Notes: generated from the sequence alone by a model not told the origin. A stretch of DNA of 64,000 nucleotides from Clostridiales bacterium (GCA_015056415.1 SVGJ01000008.1:1-64000); one strand, 5' to 3'; counted from the stretch's first letter, positions 7,404 to 16,259 are shown. Program-made: numbers and translations.

Positions 7404-8741
7404 ATGCAGGCCAATGATTTTTCCACCGGCTCGGTACGCCGGCAGATCATCGCGCAGGCCGCGCCGCTGACCATGGCCCAGCTGGTGCAGCTGCTCTATA
7501 ATATCGTAGACCGCATCTATATCGGCCACCTGCCCGAGGTGGGCAGCATTGCCCTGACGGGACTGGGCATCACCTTTCCGGTGATCGTGCTCATCGCCGC
7601 CTTCACCAGCCTGTTCGGGCAGGGCGGCACGCCGCTGTTTTCCATCGCCCGGGGCAGGAGGGACGAGCAGGAGGCAGAGGCCATCCTGGGCAATGTGTTC
7701 ACGCTGCTGGCCGTTTTCTCGGCGATCCTGTTCGTGGTGTGCTATACCCTGCGCCGACCGCTGCTGTTCCTCTTCGGCGCCAGCGAGGCCTCGTATCTCT
7801 ATGCGGATCAATACCTGCAGATCTACCTGCTGGGCACGTTTTTCTCCATGATCACCACCGGCCTGAACGGCTTCATCAACGCCCAGGGCTTCCCCAAATT
7901 CGGCATGATGACCACGGTGCTGGGCGCGGCGATCAACATCGCGCTGGATCCGCTGTTCATCTTCGTCTTCAATATGGGCGTACGGGGCGCGGCGCTGGCC
8001 ACGGTGATCAGTCAGGCCGTCTCCGCGCTGTGGGTGCTGCGGTTCCTCACCGGCAAAAGGGCCATCCTGCGGCTGAAGCGCCGGCACCTGCGGGTCCAGC
8101 CGGCCCGCACCCGGCGGATCGTCTCGCTGGGCACCAGCGGCTTTGTGATGCAGGGCACCAACTGCCTGGTGCAGATCGTGTGCAACAACCAGCTGCAGCT
8201 CCACGGCGGCGACCTGTACGTGGGCATCATGACGGTGCTCAACTCCGTGCGGGAGATCCTCTCGCTGCCGGTGGGCGGCCTGAGCAGCGGTGCGCAGCCG
8301 GTCATGGGCTACAACTACGGCGCCGGCCGCAACGACCGTGTGAAGGAAAGCGTGCGCTTCACCGCCCTGCTGGGCTTTGCCTATACCCTGGCCGCCTGGA
8401 TCCTGGTGATGCTCCTGCCCCGGCAGCTGATGGGCGTCTTCGCCAGCGACGCGGCCACCATCGATCACGGCATGGAGGCCATGTTCATCTACTTCTTCGG
8501 CTTTGTGTTCATGACGTTCCAGTTTGTCGGCCAGAACACCTTCCTGGCGCTGGGACGATCAAAGCAGGCGATCTTCTTTTCGCTTTTGCGCAAGGCCTTC
8601 ATCGTTGTGCCGCTGACGCTGCTGCTGCCCGGCATGGGGCTGGGCGTGAACGGCGTTTTCCTGGCGGAGCCCATCTCCAACGCGGTGGGCGGCCTGGCGG
8701 CGTTCATCACCATGTGGTTCACGGTGTACCGCAAGCTGTAA
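7404..8741 (+). CDS. MATE family efflux transporter
   Basis: The 445-residue, twelve-helix protein begins MQANDFSTGSVRRQIIAQAA, followed by LVQLLYNIVDRIYIGHLPE. These are typical of the MATE subgroup in Firmicutes that starts with a 'TGS...I...A.P' lead. It should export organic cations or metabolites by ion antiport. The start at 7404 has CAGGAGGAAT upstream and a consensus promoter 34 bases away; longer upstream frames run through that promoter. It lies divergent from the Spo0A_C gene, so it may be one of its targets (inference). A perfect terminator follows. Confidence 0.88.
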   Translation: MQANDFSTGSVRRQIIAQAAPLTMAQLVQLLYNIVDRIYIGHLPEVGSIALTGLGITFPVIVLIAAFTSLFGQGGTPLFSIARGRRDEQEAEAILGNVFTLLAVFSAILFVVCYTLRRPLLFLFGASEASYLYADQYLQIYLLGTFFSMITTGLNGFINAQGFPKFGMMTTVLGAAINIALDPLFIFVFNMGVRGAALATVISQAVSALWVLRFLTGKRAILRLKRRHLRVQPARTRRIVSLGTSGFVMQGTNCLVQIVCNNQLQLHGGDLYVGIMTVLNSVREILSLPVGGLSSGAQPVMGYNYGAGRNDRVKESVRFTALLGFAYTLAAWILVMLLPRQLMGVFASDAATIDHGMEAMFIYFFGFVFMTFQFVGQNTFLALGRSKQAIFFSLLRKAFIVVPLTLLLPGMGLGVNGVFLAEPISNAVGGLAAFITMWFTVYRKL

Positions 8742-8744
8742 CGC

Positions 8745-8776
8745 AAAAGCAGCCGGACGAACGTCCGGCTGCTTTT
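8745..8776. terminator. Bidirectional terminator between MATE and YozG-like genes
   Basis: The 15-bp perfect stem AAAAGCAGCCGGACG / CGTCCGGCTGCTTTT serves both convergent genes. Confidence 0.85.
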
Positions 8777-8777
8777 C

Positions 8778-8996
8778 TTATTCGGCTTTTTCCTCCCGCT
8801 TGAATTCCAGGATGTCCCCCGGCTGGCAGTCCAGCACGTCGCATATGGCCTCCAGGGTGGAGAAGCGGATGGCGCTGACGTGGCCGTTCTTCAGCTTGGA
8901 AAGGTTCACGTTGGCCACGCCCACCCGCTCCGAGAGCTCGTTCAGGGACATTTTCCGGTCCGCCATCACACGGTCGAGTCGCAGAATGATCGGCAT
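8778..8996 (-). CDS. YozG-like helix-turn-helix regulator
   Basis: The 72-residue Cro/C1-type HTH protein has helix 2-3 in LSERVGVANVNLSKLKNG and a C-terminal LEAICDVLDCQPGDILEF. This is the standard small XRE form found beside DUF2975 membrane proteins. The start has AAGGAGGT seven bases upstream. It is the second gene of a two-gene operon, 12 bases after the DUF2975 gene. In this pairing the regulator probably controls its own operon, but the signal is unknown. Confidence 0.88.
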   Translation of the reverse strand: MPIILRLDRVMADRKMSLNELSERVGVANVNLSKLKNGHVSAIRFSTLEAICDVLDCQPGDILEFKREEKAE

Positions 8997-9008
8997 ATCG
9001 GCACCTCC

Positions 9009-9620
9009 TTACAGGGTCTCGTCGGAAAGCCGCTGGAGCTGCGCGCCGTAGCGGAAGACATAGGACAGCAGGAAGAACACCACCGGAATGATCAGCACCG
9101 TGAGATCAAAGCTGGGGTTGATCTCCACACGGGTCACCTTCTCGCTGATGAGCAGCGTGGTGATATGCTGGGCGACAGTCATGTTATACAGGACGACGAT
9201 CTCCATGATCTGCACCAGCACGCCCATGCCCAGGCTGAGCCACCCCAGCTTGCGGAAATTGCCGCTGATGCTCTCGTGGAAGGGCTGGCCCTCCTTCATC
9301 GGCGCGAGGATCTTGCGGATGGTCTTCACGCATACAAAGGCCAGAACACACACACCGCCGGCCAGGATAAGGCATGGGATCATCAGGACCAGCACGTCCT
9401 TCAGGGCAGGCACATGTTCCTGCGCAACGTGGAAGGTAAACGATCCGACCGACAGCTGGCCGTCAACACTGCCGATCATCTCCGTGGGCAGCTTGAAGAT
9501 CAGCCCCACGCCAATGATACCCAGGCACACCAGGCAGATCACAAATCCGATCTTGAGCATGATATCGGCCACCTTGAACACGATATCGATCTTTCGGGCA
9601 GTAGAAGTCAGTTTCTCCAT
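9009..9620 (-). CDS. DUF2975 membrane protein (YoaS-like)
   Basis: The 203-residue protein has four hydrophobic segments and matches the DUF2975 pattern: a first helix IGFVICLVCLGIIGVGLIF, a central loop with GQPFHESISGNFRKLGW, and two C-terminal helices. DUF2975 proteins almost always sit beside a YozG-type HTH, as here. Their biochemical role is unknown. The start at 9620 (MEKLTSTARKI) has GGAGG at the proper distance; the upstream in-frame extension has no ribosome binding site. Confidence 0.82.
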   Translation of the reverse strand: MEKLTSTARKIDIVFKVADIMLKIGFVICLVCLGIIGVGLIFKLPTEMIGSVDGQLSVGSFTFHVAQEHVPALKDVLVLMIPCLILAGGVCVLAFVCVKTIRKILAPMKEGQPFHESISGNFRKLGWLSLGMGVLVQIMEIVVLYNMTVAQHITTLLISEKVTRVEINPSFDLTVLIIPVVFFLLSYVFRYGAQLQRLSDETL

Positions 9621-9723
9621 CAGTCGTTCCTCCTTTGATCTGATGGCTGTATCATACCACCGCATAAATACGTTTGTCAATACTTTTTTAACGAAAAACA
9701 TTAAATATTTTATTTGAGAATAA

Positions 9724-9757
9724 AAATCGCTCCTGCATCTCGTACAGGAGCGATTTC
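9724..9757 (-). terminator. Terminator of the alpha-amylase gene
   Basis: The 12-bp perfect stem AAATCGCTCCTG / CAGGAGCGATTT is followed on the minus strand by a T-rich run. Confidence 0.8.
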
Positions 9758-9768
9758 ATCTGTTACGT

Positions 9769-11397
9769 TTACCGCAGCACCACGCTGGTCTGGCCGCCGA
9801 TGGTCAGCACCGTGCCCTCCAGAAAGGCCTGACCTCCGCCCGCCACAGCTGCCAGGGTATCAAAGCCGATATCCGTGGCCTGGCTCAGATCGACTGTCTT
9901 ATCGCTCCCGGTGGTGTTGTGCAGCACCGCCACGGTACTGCCGTTCCATGTGCAGGTAAAGCCGCCCACCTTGGTGTTCGTGAAGGCCAGGGCCTTATAT
10001 TCGCCCCGGGCGATCTCCGGGTTGGCCTTGCGGATCATGATCAGCTGCTTGTAGTGATTCAGCAGGCTGTCGCTCATGCGGGAAAGATCCTTCACCGTAT
10101 AGGTGGACTGCTTGGTGTAGGTGGAGCCCTCCGGATCCCGCACGGTATCGCCGTCGCCCCAGAGCATGGCCAGGCGGCGGTTGGCGTCGGTATTGGCGCC
10201 GCCCCGGGAGCCGCGCAGGCCGATCTCCTCGCCATAATAGATGAAGGGCGAGCCGGGAGAGAGCAGATACAGGCTGGCAGCCACCTTCATGCGGCCGCTG
10301 GCCATGGTCAGATAGCCGGCGGCTCTGTCCATATCATGATTGGAGATGAACAGCGTGCCAAGCGCGTTGTCGCTGATGGCGTCCACGCCGCTGAGATAGG
10401 ACTCAACATACTTCGTAAAGCGGTTCACATCGCCCCCGCCGGCGGTCTCGGCGATGATGCCCGCCGTCTGGCTGGCGGTGAAGTTGAAGCAGCTGGTCAC
10501 CGGCAGATAGTTGTCGATCACGCCGTCGCCGTCCCAGACCTCCGCCACGGTGTACACATCGGGCTTCACTTCGCGCAATTTGCCGATGTACCAATCCCAG
10601 AACTCCACGCTGCTCTCATGATTGCCATAATAGATGTACTTAGCCGCGTCAAAGCGGAAGCCGTCCACGCCCAGCTCCAGGTAGAACTTTGCCACGTCCA
10701 GCATGGCATAGCATACGGCCCCATTATCGAAATTCAGCTCGGGCATCGTCTCGGAGAAATTCGCCTCATAGCGCAGATCGCGTCCGGCGACTTTCGCGTA
10801 GGTACGGCCCGCGGGCGCCTGCTCCTCCGGATCCAGCCACTTGTAATAATCGTAATAGATATTGTCGGGGTTTTGTGTCAGATGGGCGCTGCTGAACTGC
10901 CTGAACCAGTTATGACCGGTGCTGGTATGGTTGATCACCAGATCCAGGATGATCTTCACATCCCGCTCATGGCACAATTCGATGAGCTCCTTGAGATCCT
11001 CCATGGTGCCGAACTGGGGATCGATCTGGTAGTAATCCGCCACATCATACTTATGATAGGAAGGCGAAAGGAAGATGGGCGTCAGCCAGATGCCCTCCAC
11101 GCCCAGACTCAGGCCGGAGGTTGGATCGCCGTCGTTGAGGTAATCCATACGGTTGATGATGCCCCGCAGGTCGCCCACGCCGTCGCCGTTGGAATCGGAA
11201 AAGGAGCCCACGAAGATCTCGTAGAAAACGCGGTTATTATCGTCCGCCTGCTGCCAGCCGTCGACAAAGGTCACATCGTTGATGATGGCCTCGCCGCTTT
11301 CGGAGAGGGGATACTGTTTGATATACAGGTCAAACTCCGCCATTGCCGTACCGCATACAAGCAGCATGGCCAGCAGCGCACACACGAAACGCTTCAT
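9769..11397 (-). CDS. Secreted GH13 alpha-amylase
   Basis: The product is 542 residues with signal peptide MKRFVCALLAMLLVCGTAMA, so it is exported. All GH13 regions are present. Region I is DLVINHTS (about 152-159). Region II is GFRFDAAK with nucleophile Asp250. Region III is VAEVWDG with acid/base Glu286. Region IV is ISNHD with transition-state Asp355. The C-terminal beta domain ends in SVVLR. It hydrolyses internal alpha-1,4 bonds in starch or maltodextrins outside the cell. The start at 11397 has AGAGGT upstream. Transcription starts from a promoter whose -35 is shared with the divergent 11509 operon, linking it to the galactanase operon. Confidence 0.92.
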   Translation of the reverse strand: MKRFVCALLAMLLVCGTAMAEFDLYIKQYPLSESGEAIINDVTFVDGWQQADDNNRVFYEIFVGSFSDSNGDGVGDLRGIINRMDYLNDGDPTSGLSLGVEGIWLTPIFLSPSYHKYDVADYYQIDPQFGTMEDLKELIELCHERDVKIILDLVINHTSTGHNWFRQFSSAHLTQNPDNIYYDYYKWLDPEEQAPAGRTYAKVAGRDLRYEANFSETMPELNFDNGAVCYAMLDVAKFYLELGVDGFRFDAAKYIYYGNHESSVEFWDWYIGKLREVKPDVYTVAEVWDGDGVIDNYLPVTSCFNFTASQTAGIIAETAGGGDVNRFTKYVESYLSGVDAISDNALGTLFISNHDMDRAAGYLTMASGRMKVAASLYLLSPGSPFIYYGEEIGLRGSRGGANTDANRRLAMLWGDGDTVRDPEGSTYTKQSTYTVKDLSRMSDSLLNHYKQLIMIRKANPEIARGEYKALAFTNTKVGGFTCTWNGSTVAVLHNTTGSDKTVDLSQATDIGFDTLAAVAGGGQAFLEGTVLTIGGQTSVVLR

Positions 11398-11430
11398 GAA
11401 AACGACCTCTTTCATTTTTGTGGTAGCAAT

Positions 11431-11459
11431 AATATCGCATGAATCCCCTTGCTTGTCAA
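11431..11459 (-). promoter_or_regulatory. Alpha-amylase promoter
   Basis: Minus strand: TTGACA (11454-11459), 17-bp spacer, GATATT (11431-11436). Its -35 overlaps the -35 of the divergent plus-strand promoter by five bases. Confidence 0.65.
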
Positions 11460-11481
11460 GGCCGGAAAAACGTGCTATAAT
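11453..11481 (+). promoter_or_regulatory. Promoter of the 11509-14498 operon
   Basis: TTGTCA (11453-11458), 17-bp spacer, perfect TATAAT (11476-11481), 27 bases before the start codon. It overlaps the alpha-amylase -35 on the other strand. Confidence 0.75.
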
Positions 11482-11508
11482 CCAGGCACAGAAAGGACTG
11501 AACCCTAT

Positions 11509-11991
11509 ATGAAACGCCTTTACACACCCGAGACGGCACGCCATTGGAAACGCCGTTCCACCTTCACCCTGGCTTTTTCCCTGGGGCTGGTGGCGCTGGC
11601 GCTGATCGTGTGTGTCTGCCTGTGCGCGCAGGTCAGCACCGCCAACGCGCAGACGCTGCTTATCACCTGCATCATTCTGTTCACGCTGGCGGGCTGGGCC
11701 TGTATTTTGCTGCTTTATTTTGCCTACGTTCCCGCCAGGGCTCAGGCCACGCACATCGCCGGGATGTTCTCTGCTGAAGTGGAAACCTTCGAGGGTGTGC
11801 TGACCATCCACAAGGAGGGCTTCCACATTCCCAAAAGCGTCACCGTCCGCAAGGCCACCCTGCTGACAGCCGAAGGCCCCCTGTCCCTGAACATCAGCGC
11901 GGGGCTGGCGCATCAGCTGCCGGCCAATGGCTCCAGCGTTCGGGTGTCCACCGTGCGCAGGTACATCACCGGTTATGAGGTGATCGCATGA
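11509..11991 (+). CDS. Two-helix membrane protein, unknown function
   Basis: The product is 160 residues with two membrane segments (FTLAFSLGLVALALIVCVCL and LLITCIILFTLAGWACILLL), then a soluble domain of about 75 residues, probably cytoplasmic. That domain has EVETFEGVLTIHKEGFHIPK and ends RYITGYEVIA. No family is recognised. It is the first gene of a three-gene operon ending with the GH53 galactanase, and it overlaps the next gene by four bases (ATGA), so translation is coupled. AAAGGA lies eleven bases before the start. A role in signalling or in assembly with the next protein is possible but unsupported. Confidence 0.65.
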   Translation: MKRLYTPETARHWKRRSTFTLAFSLGLVALALIVCVCLCAQVSTANAQTLLITCIILFTLAGWACILLLYFAYVPARAQATHIAGMFSAEVETFEGVLTIHKEGFHIPKSVTVRKATLLTAEGPLSLNISAGLAHQLPANGSSVRVSTVRRYITGYEVIA

Positions 11992-12551
11992 GAAAGATAA
12001 AGCGCTTTTTCGACGTCGTGCCCGCCATGCTGATGTGGCTGATGCTGAGCATCTTCCTGTGGGGCTTCGTGTTCAACATCCTCACAGACGTCCCCGCTGC
12101 GGAAAAGGTGGTGCTCTTCATCGATGCGCCCCTGACGCAGGAAACCCATCTGGCCGTGACCCTGGAGGAAGCCGCCGGCGAGACCATCAAAATGGTGCAG
12201 GTGCGCCCCTTCTCCTATGCCATGATGGGCAGCGATGCGATCGAGGCCGCCGACCTGTACATCGTGGGCGAATCCTCGGTGGAGACCTACCGCGATTGGT
12301 TCGCTCCCCTGCCCCGGGAGCTGCAGACCGGCACGCTGCTGGAGCTGGACGGCCGGCCCCTGGGCGTCAGGGTCTACGACGCGGCCACCAGCGAAGGCAT
12401 CGCCGCCGAGTACATCGGCTATACCCATCCCGGCAAGACAGCCGAGGATCACTACCTGTTCATCGGCGTGAATTCCCTGCACGTGAAGGATCATGACAAC
12501 GCCGTGGACAACCAGGCCGTGACCTGCGCGCTCGCGCTACTGAATCAATAA
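11988..12551 (+). CDS. Membrane-anchored protein with extracytoplasmic domain, unknown
   Basis: The product is 187 residues with one N-terminal membrane segment (VPAMLMWLMLSIFLWGFVFNI), then a soluble domain probably outside the membrane. That domain includes VVLFIDAPLTQE, LYIVGESSVETYRDW and YLFIGVNSLHVKDHDN. The pattern of a core beginning with 'EKVVLFIDAP' and ending in 'DNAVDNQAVTCALALL' is not a family I can name. The start overlaps the previous gene by four bases, and the stop lies 12 bases before the galactanase gene. The strict co-translation with its neighbour suggests they form a pair. Confidence 0.65.
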   Translation: MRKIKRFFDVVPAMLMWLMLSIFLWGFVFNILTDVPAAEKVVLFIDAPLTQETHLAVTLEEAAGETIKMVQVRPFSYAMMGSDAIEAADLYIVGESSVETYRDWFAPLPRELQTGTLLELDGRPLGVRVYDAATSEGIAAEYIGYTHPGKTAEDHYLFIGVNSLHVKDHDNAVDNQAVTCALALLNQ

Positions 12552-12563
12552 GGAGGCTTACCC

Positions 12564-14498
12564 ATGAAGACCCTGTGCCTGCTGCTGGCGCTGGCGCTCA
12601 TCGCCGCGCTGCCCATGACCGCCCTGGCGGAGGAAAGCTCCCTCTACGTCAAAAAGGTGGAGAACCTGCCCGAGGATTTCATCTTCGGCATGGACGCCTC
12701 CTGCGTGCCCGCCCTGGAACAGAGCGGCGTGAAGTACTACGATTTCAACGGCGAGGAGACCGATGTCTACAAGGTGCTGGCGGATAACGGCGTCAACTAC
12801 ATCCGCGTTCGCATCTGGAATGACCCCTTCAACAGCGACGGCAAGGGCTATGGCGGCGGCAACTGCGATATCGGCAACGCCGTCGCCATCGGCCGGCGCG
12901 CCACCCAATATGGCATGAAGCTGCTGGTGAACTTCCACTACTCCGATTTCTGGGCCGACCCCGCCAAGCAGATGGTGCCCAAGGCTTGGGTTGGCATGGA
13001 CATCGAGCAGAAGACCGAGGCCGTATACCAGTTCACCCTGGATTGCCTGCAGCAGCTGAAGGACGCAGGCGTGGATGTGGGCATGGTGCAGATCGGCAAC
13101 GAGACCAACAACTATATGTGCGGCGAGAAGACCTGGTTCAACATCCAGTATCTGATGCAGGCCGGCGCCAGGGCAACCCGCGAGATCTTCCCCGAGGCGC
13201 TGGTGGCTCTGCACTTCGCCAACCCCGAGAAGACCGGCAGCTATGATAACTACGCCAAGAAGATGGACTACTATCAGGTGGATTACGACGTGTTCGCCTC
13301 CTCCTACTATCCCTATTGGCACGGCAGCCTGGATAACCTGACCGACACGCTCTCCTCCATCGCCCGAACCTACGGCAAGAAGGTCATGGTCATGGAGACC
13401 TCCTATGCCTATACCGGCGCGGATACCGATTTCAACGGCAACACCATCGGCGATGGCGGCGCCATCATCAAGGATTATCCCTTCACCGTGCAGGGCCAGG
13501 CCAACCACCTGCGCTCCCTGACCGACGCCATCGTCAACAATACGGAGAACGGCATCGGCGTGGTGTACTGGGAAGGCACATGGATCTCCGTGGGCGGCGA
13601 AAGCTGGGAGGAAAACCATGCGCTGTGGGAGCAGTACGGCTCCGGCTGGGCCTCCAGCTATGCCGCCGCCTATGACGCCGCCGACGCAGGACGCTACTAC
13701 GGTGGCTGCGCCGTGGATAACCAGGCCCTGTTCGACGAGCATGGCAAGCCCCTGGAAAGCCTTAAGGTGTTCCGCCTCATGCGGGAGGGCAACGAGATCG
13801 CCCCCGTGGCCGACGCCCTGGAGGACGTGACCATCATCTGCGACCTGAACGCTCCCCTCGCCCTGCCGGAGACCGTCAACGCCGTCATGACCGACGACAG
13901 CAAGCAGGCCATCCCTGTTCAGTGGAACTTCACCGAGGAAATGGACTCGCAGATGCACTCCTCCGGCGTGGCCCAGTACACCATCACCGGTCAGGCCGGA
14001 GGCATGGAGGCCCGGTGCTACGTCTCCATGGTGGAATACAACTACCTGCGGGACTACAGCTTCGAGGAGAATTCCACCGCCTGGCAGATCACCGACCTGT
14101 GCAAGGCCGATGAGCTTTACATCGAGGACAAGAAGACCGATTCCCTCACCGGCACCAGGCATATGCACTTCTGGTCCGCCGCGCAGAACAGCGTGGAGTT
14201 CACCGTTGAGCAGCAGGCGCTGAACCTCCCCGGCGGCAAGTACAGGTTCACCGTGTCCATCATGGGCGGCGACGCCGGGGCCACCGACATCTACGCCTAT
14301 GCGAAGGTGAACGGCGAAACCGTGGCCACCGCTCCCATGGGCATCACCGGATACGGCAACTGGGATACCGCCGTGACCCCGGAATTCACCTGTGCCGATG
14401 GTGATACCGTGGTGGTGGGCGTCTACGTCAAGTGCCAGGGCGCAGGCAACGGCGCCTGGGGCAAGATCGATGACGCGCTGCTCAATTCCGTCAAATAA
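12564..14498 (+). CDS. Secreted GH53 arabinogalactan endo-beta-1,4-galactanase with C-terminal binding domain
   Basis: The product is 644 residues with a signal peptide (LLLALALIAALPMTALA). The GH53 core begins FIFGMDASCVPALEQSGVKY. It has acid/base Glu180 in QIGNE, nucleophile Glu278 in VMETSYAYT, and the late GVVYWEGTWIS motif. It cuts beta-1,4-galactan side chains of pectin outside the cell. After the core come an Ig-like linker domain (about 420-490) and a C-terminal jelly-roll-like domain starting RDYSFEENSTAW. The last resembles galactan-binding CBM61 modules found on other GH53 enzymes (inference). It is the last gene of its operon. The following transporter operon may import its products. 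Confidence 0.92.
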   Translation: MKTLCLLLALALIAALPMTALAEESSLYVKKVENLPEDFIFGMDASCVPALEQSGVKYYDFNGEETDVYKVLADNGVNYIRVRIWNDPFNSDGKGYGGGNCDIGNAVAIGRRATQYGMKLLVNFHYSDFWADPAKQMVPKAWVGMDIEQKTEAVYQFTLDCLQQLKDAGVDVGMVQIGNETNNYMCGEKTWFNIQYLMQAGARATREIFPEALVALHFANPEKTGSYDNYAKKMDYYQVDYDVFASSYYPYWHGSLDNLTDTLSSIARTYGKKVMVMETSYAYTGADTDFNGNTIGDGGAIIKDYPFTVQGQANHLRSLTDAIVNNTENGIGVVYWEGTWISVGGESWEENHALWEQYGSGWASSYAAAYDAADAGRYYGGCAVDNQALFDEHGKPLESLKVFRLMREGNEIAPVADALEDVTIICDLNAPLALPETVNAVMTDDSKQAIPVQWNFTEEMDSQMHSSGVAQYTITGQAGGMEARCYVSMVEYNYLRDYSFEENSTAWQITDLCKADELYIEDKKTDSLTGTRHMHFWSAAQNSVEFTVEQQALNLPGGKYRFTVSIMGGDAGATDIYAYAKVNGETVATAPMGITGYGNWDTAVTPEFTCADGDTVVVGVYVKCQGAGNGAWGKIDDALLNSVK

Positions 14499-14506
14499 TC
14501 CTCTTC

Positions 14507-14549
14507 ACAGGACGATCCGGCAAAGAGCCTGTTGATCGTCCTGTTTTTT
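14507..14549 (+). terminator. Terminator after the galactanase gene
   Basis: The 11-bp stem ACAGGACGATC / GATCGTCCTGT has a 16-base loop and is followed by six T. Confidence 0.8.
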
Positions 14550-14562
14550 CAAAAAATTTTAC

Positions 14563-14613
14563 GGAAACGTTTCCAAAAACCATATTGACAAATTGGTCGG
14601 ATAATTATAGAAT
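14563..14613 (+). promoter_or_regulatory. Promoter and LacI/CcpA-like operator of the MalEFGK-like operon
   Basis: A perfect 12-bp palindrome GGAAACGTTTCC (14563-14574) has the central CG and half-sites of LacI-family operators (cre-like). It lies 10 bp upstream of TTGACA (14585-14590), which is followed after 17 bp by TAGAAT (14608-14613). The leader to the start codon is about 110 bases. The placement upstream of -35 would suit activation or roadblock-free control; this is inference. Confidence 0.6.
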
Positions 14614-14724
14614 AATGACATCAAGAGTGTCAGGAATGATAAAAGCTGGTTCAAGGGCGTTTTTCGCCTGCGGATAGATGCGTTTTTTTCCAACGCTCCA
14701 TTTTAAGAAAGGAAGGATCCCCCC

Positions 14725-16248
14725 ATGAAGAAGTTCCTTGCTCTCATGCTCGCCGCGATCATGGTTTTCTCCATGTTCGCTACCGCCAGCGCTTCCAGCC
14801 TGGCCGGCACCTATGACATCACCGTCTGGGTTGCTGATGCTATCGTGGATCTGACGAAGGCTCAGATCGAGAAGTTCAACCAGACCAACGAGCTGGGTAT
14901 CGTGTTCAACGCTACCGTTGAAGCCGTGGGCGAAGGCGACGCCGCCACCCAGATGGTGACCGACGTTGAAGCCGGCGGCGACCTGTTCTGCTTTGCTCAG
15001 GACCAGTTCGCCCGTCTGGTGCAGGCCGGCGCCCTGGCCAAGCTGGGCGTGAAGGCTGCCGAGACCGTGCAGACCACCAGCGACGCTGGCGCTATCGCCG
15101 CCGCTACCGTTGGCGATACCCTGTATGCCTATCCCCTGTCCGCCGACAACGGCTACTTCATGTATTACGACAAGAGCGTCATTCCCGAGGAGCACATCGA
15201 TTCTCTGGAAGCTCTGATCGCTGACTGCGAAGCCAACCAGAAGTACTTTGCTTTCGAAATGCAGACCTCTGCCTGGTACCTGGCTTCCTTCTTCTTCGGC
15301 ACCGGCTGCGTCTCCGAGTGGACCACCGATGACGAGGGCAACTTCATTTCCGTGCACGACACCTTCAACAGCCCCGAAGGCCTGATCGCCGCCAAGGGCA
15401 TGCAGAAGCTGGTCACCTCTCCCTTCCACCTGAGCGCTGCTGGCGCTGATCAGTTCGCCAATGGCGCCGCCATCCTGGTGAGCGGCACCTGGGACTCCGT
15501 CAAGGCCAAGGAAATCCTGGGCGAAAACCTGGGCGTGGCTGATCTGCCCTCCTTCGAGGTTGATGGCCAGAGCTATCACCTGGGTTCCTTCTTCGGCTTC
15601 AAGCTGATGGGCGTGAAGCCCCAGGTTGATGCCGCCAAGGCTGCTGCCCTGCATCAGCTGGCCCAGTACCTGACCGGCTACGAGTGCTCCATGGAGCGCC
15701 ACGCCCAGAATGGCTGGGGCCCCGCCAATCTGGAAGCCCAGGCTACCGAAGCCGTGCAGAACGACCCCATCCTGGCCGCCGTGCGCACCCAGCGTGAATA
15801 CTCCGTGGTGCAGAGCGCTATCCAGGGTATGTGGTGGGATATCGCCAAGGTTATCGGCGATGACGTGAAGGCTGCTACCGATGACGCCGCCCTGCAGGCC
15901 GCCCTGGACAGCTACAGTGCCAAGATCAACGACGTGTTCGGCATCGACACCTCCATCCTGCTGTTTGTTGGCGCCTGGAATAACTGGAACAACGGCGACG
16001 AGGCTGATACCTATCACCTGAAGGACGGCTCCGTGACCCTGGACGTCCCCGAGAGCGATTACATGGGCGGCCGTATCGTGAACCTCACCACCTGGGACAC
16101 CAACAAGGGCTTTGCTCAGGTTGTTTCCGGCGCTGAGTACATCAAGGATCTGGGCGCTGACAACCCCGACAACAACATCGTCTTCGCCGAGCCTGGCAAC
16201 TACACCGTGACCCTGAATGGTGCGGAGATCACCATCGTGAAGAACTAA
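14725..16248 (+). CDS. Oligosaccharide ABC transporter substrate-binding protein with extra C-terminal domain
   Basis: The 507-residue protein has an export signal (MKKFLALMLAAIMVFSMFA then TASAS) and no lipobox Cys. The family 1 (maltose-binding type) core starts YDITVWVADAIVDLTKAQIE and continues with GDLFCFAQDQFARLV and YPLSADNGYFMYYDKS. The usual core ends near residue 410. About 95 further residues begin LLFVGAWNNWNNGDEA and end GNYTVTLNGAEITIV, which looks like a small beta-sandwich of the starch-binding kind (inference). It is first in an operon with two permeases and an ATPase. Maltodextrins or galacto-oligosaccharides are the candidate ligands. Confidence 0.85.
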   Translation: MKKFLALMLAAIMVFSMFATASASSLAGTYDITVWVADAIVDLTKAQIEKFNQTNELGIVFNATVEAVGEGDAATQMVTDVEAGGDLFCFAQDQFARLVQAGALAKLGVKAAETVQTTSDAGAIAAATVGDTLYAYPLSADNGYFMYYDKSVIPEEHIDSLEALIADCEANQKYFAFEMQTSAWYLASFFFGTGCVSEWTTDDEGNFISVHDTFNSPEGLIAAKGMQKLVTSPFHLSAAGADQFANGAAILVSGTWDSVKAKEILGENLGVADLPSFEVDGQSYHLGSFFGFKLMGVKPQVDAAKAAALHQLAQYLTGYECSMERHAQNGWGPANLEAQATEAVQNDPILAAVRTQREYSVVQSAIQGMWWDIAKVIGDDVKAATDDAALQAALDSYSAKINDVFGIDTSILLFVGAWNNWNNGDEADTYHLKDGSVTLDVPESDYMGGRIVNLTTWDTNKGFAQVVSGAEYIKDLGADNPDNNIVFAEPGNYTVTLNGAEITIVKN

Positions 16249-16259
16249 TCAGTCATTGT

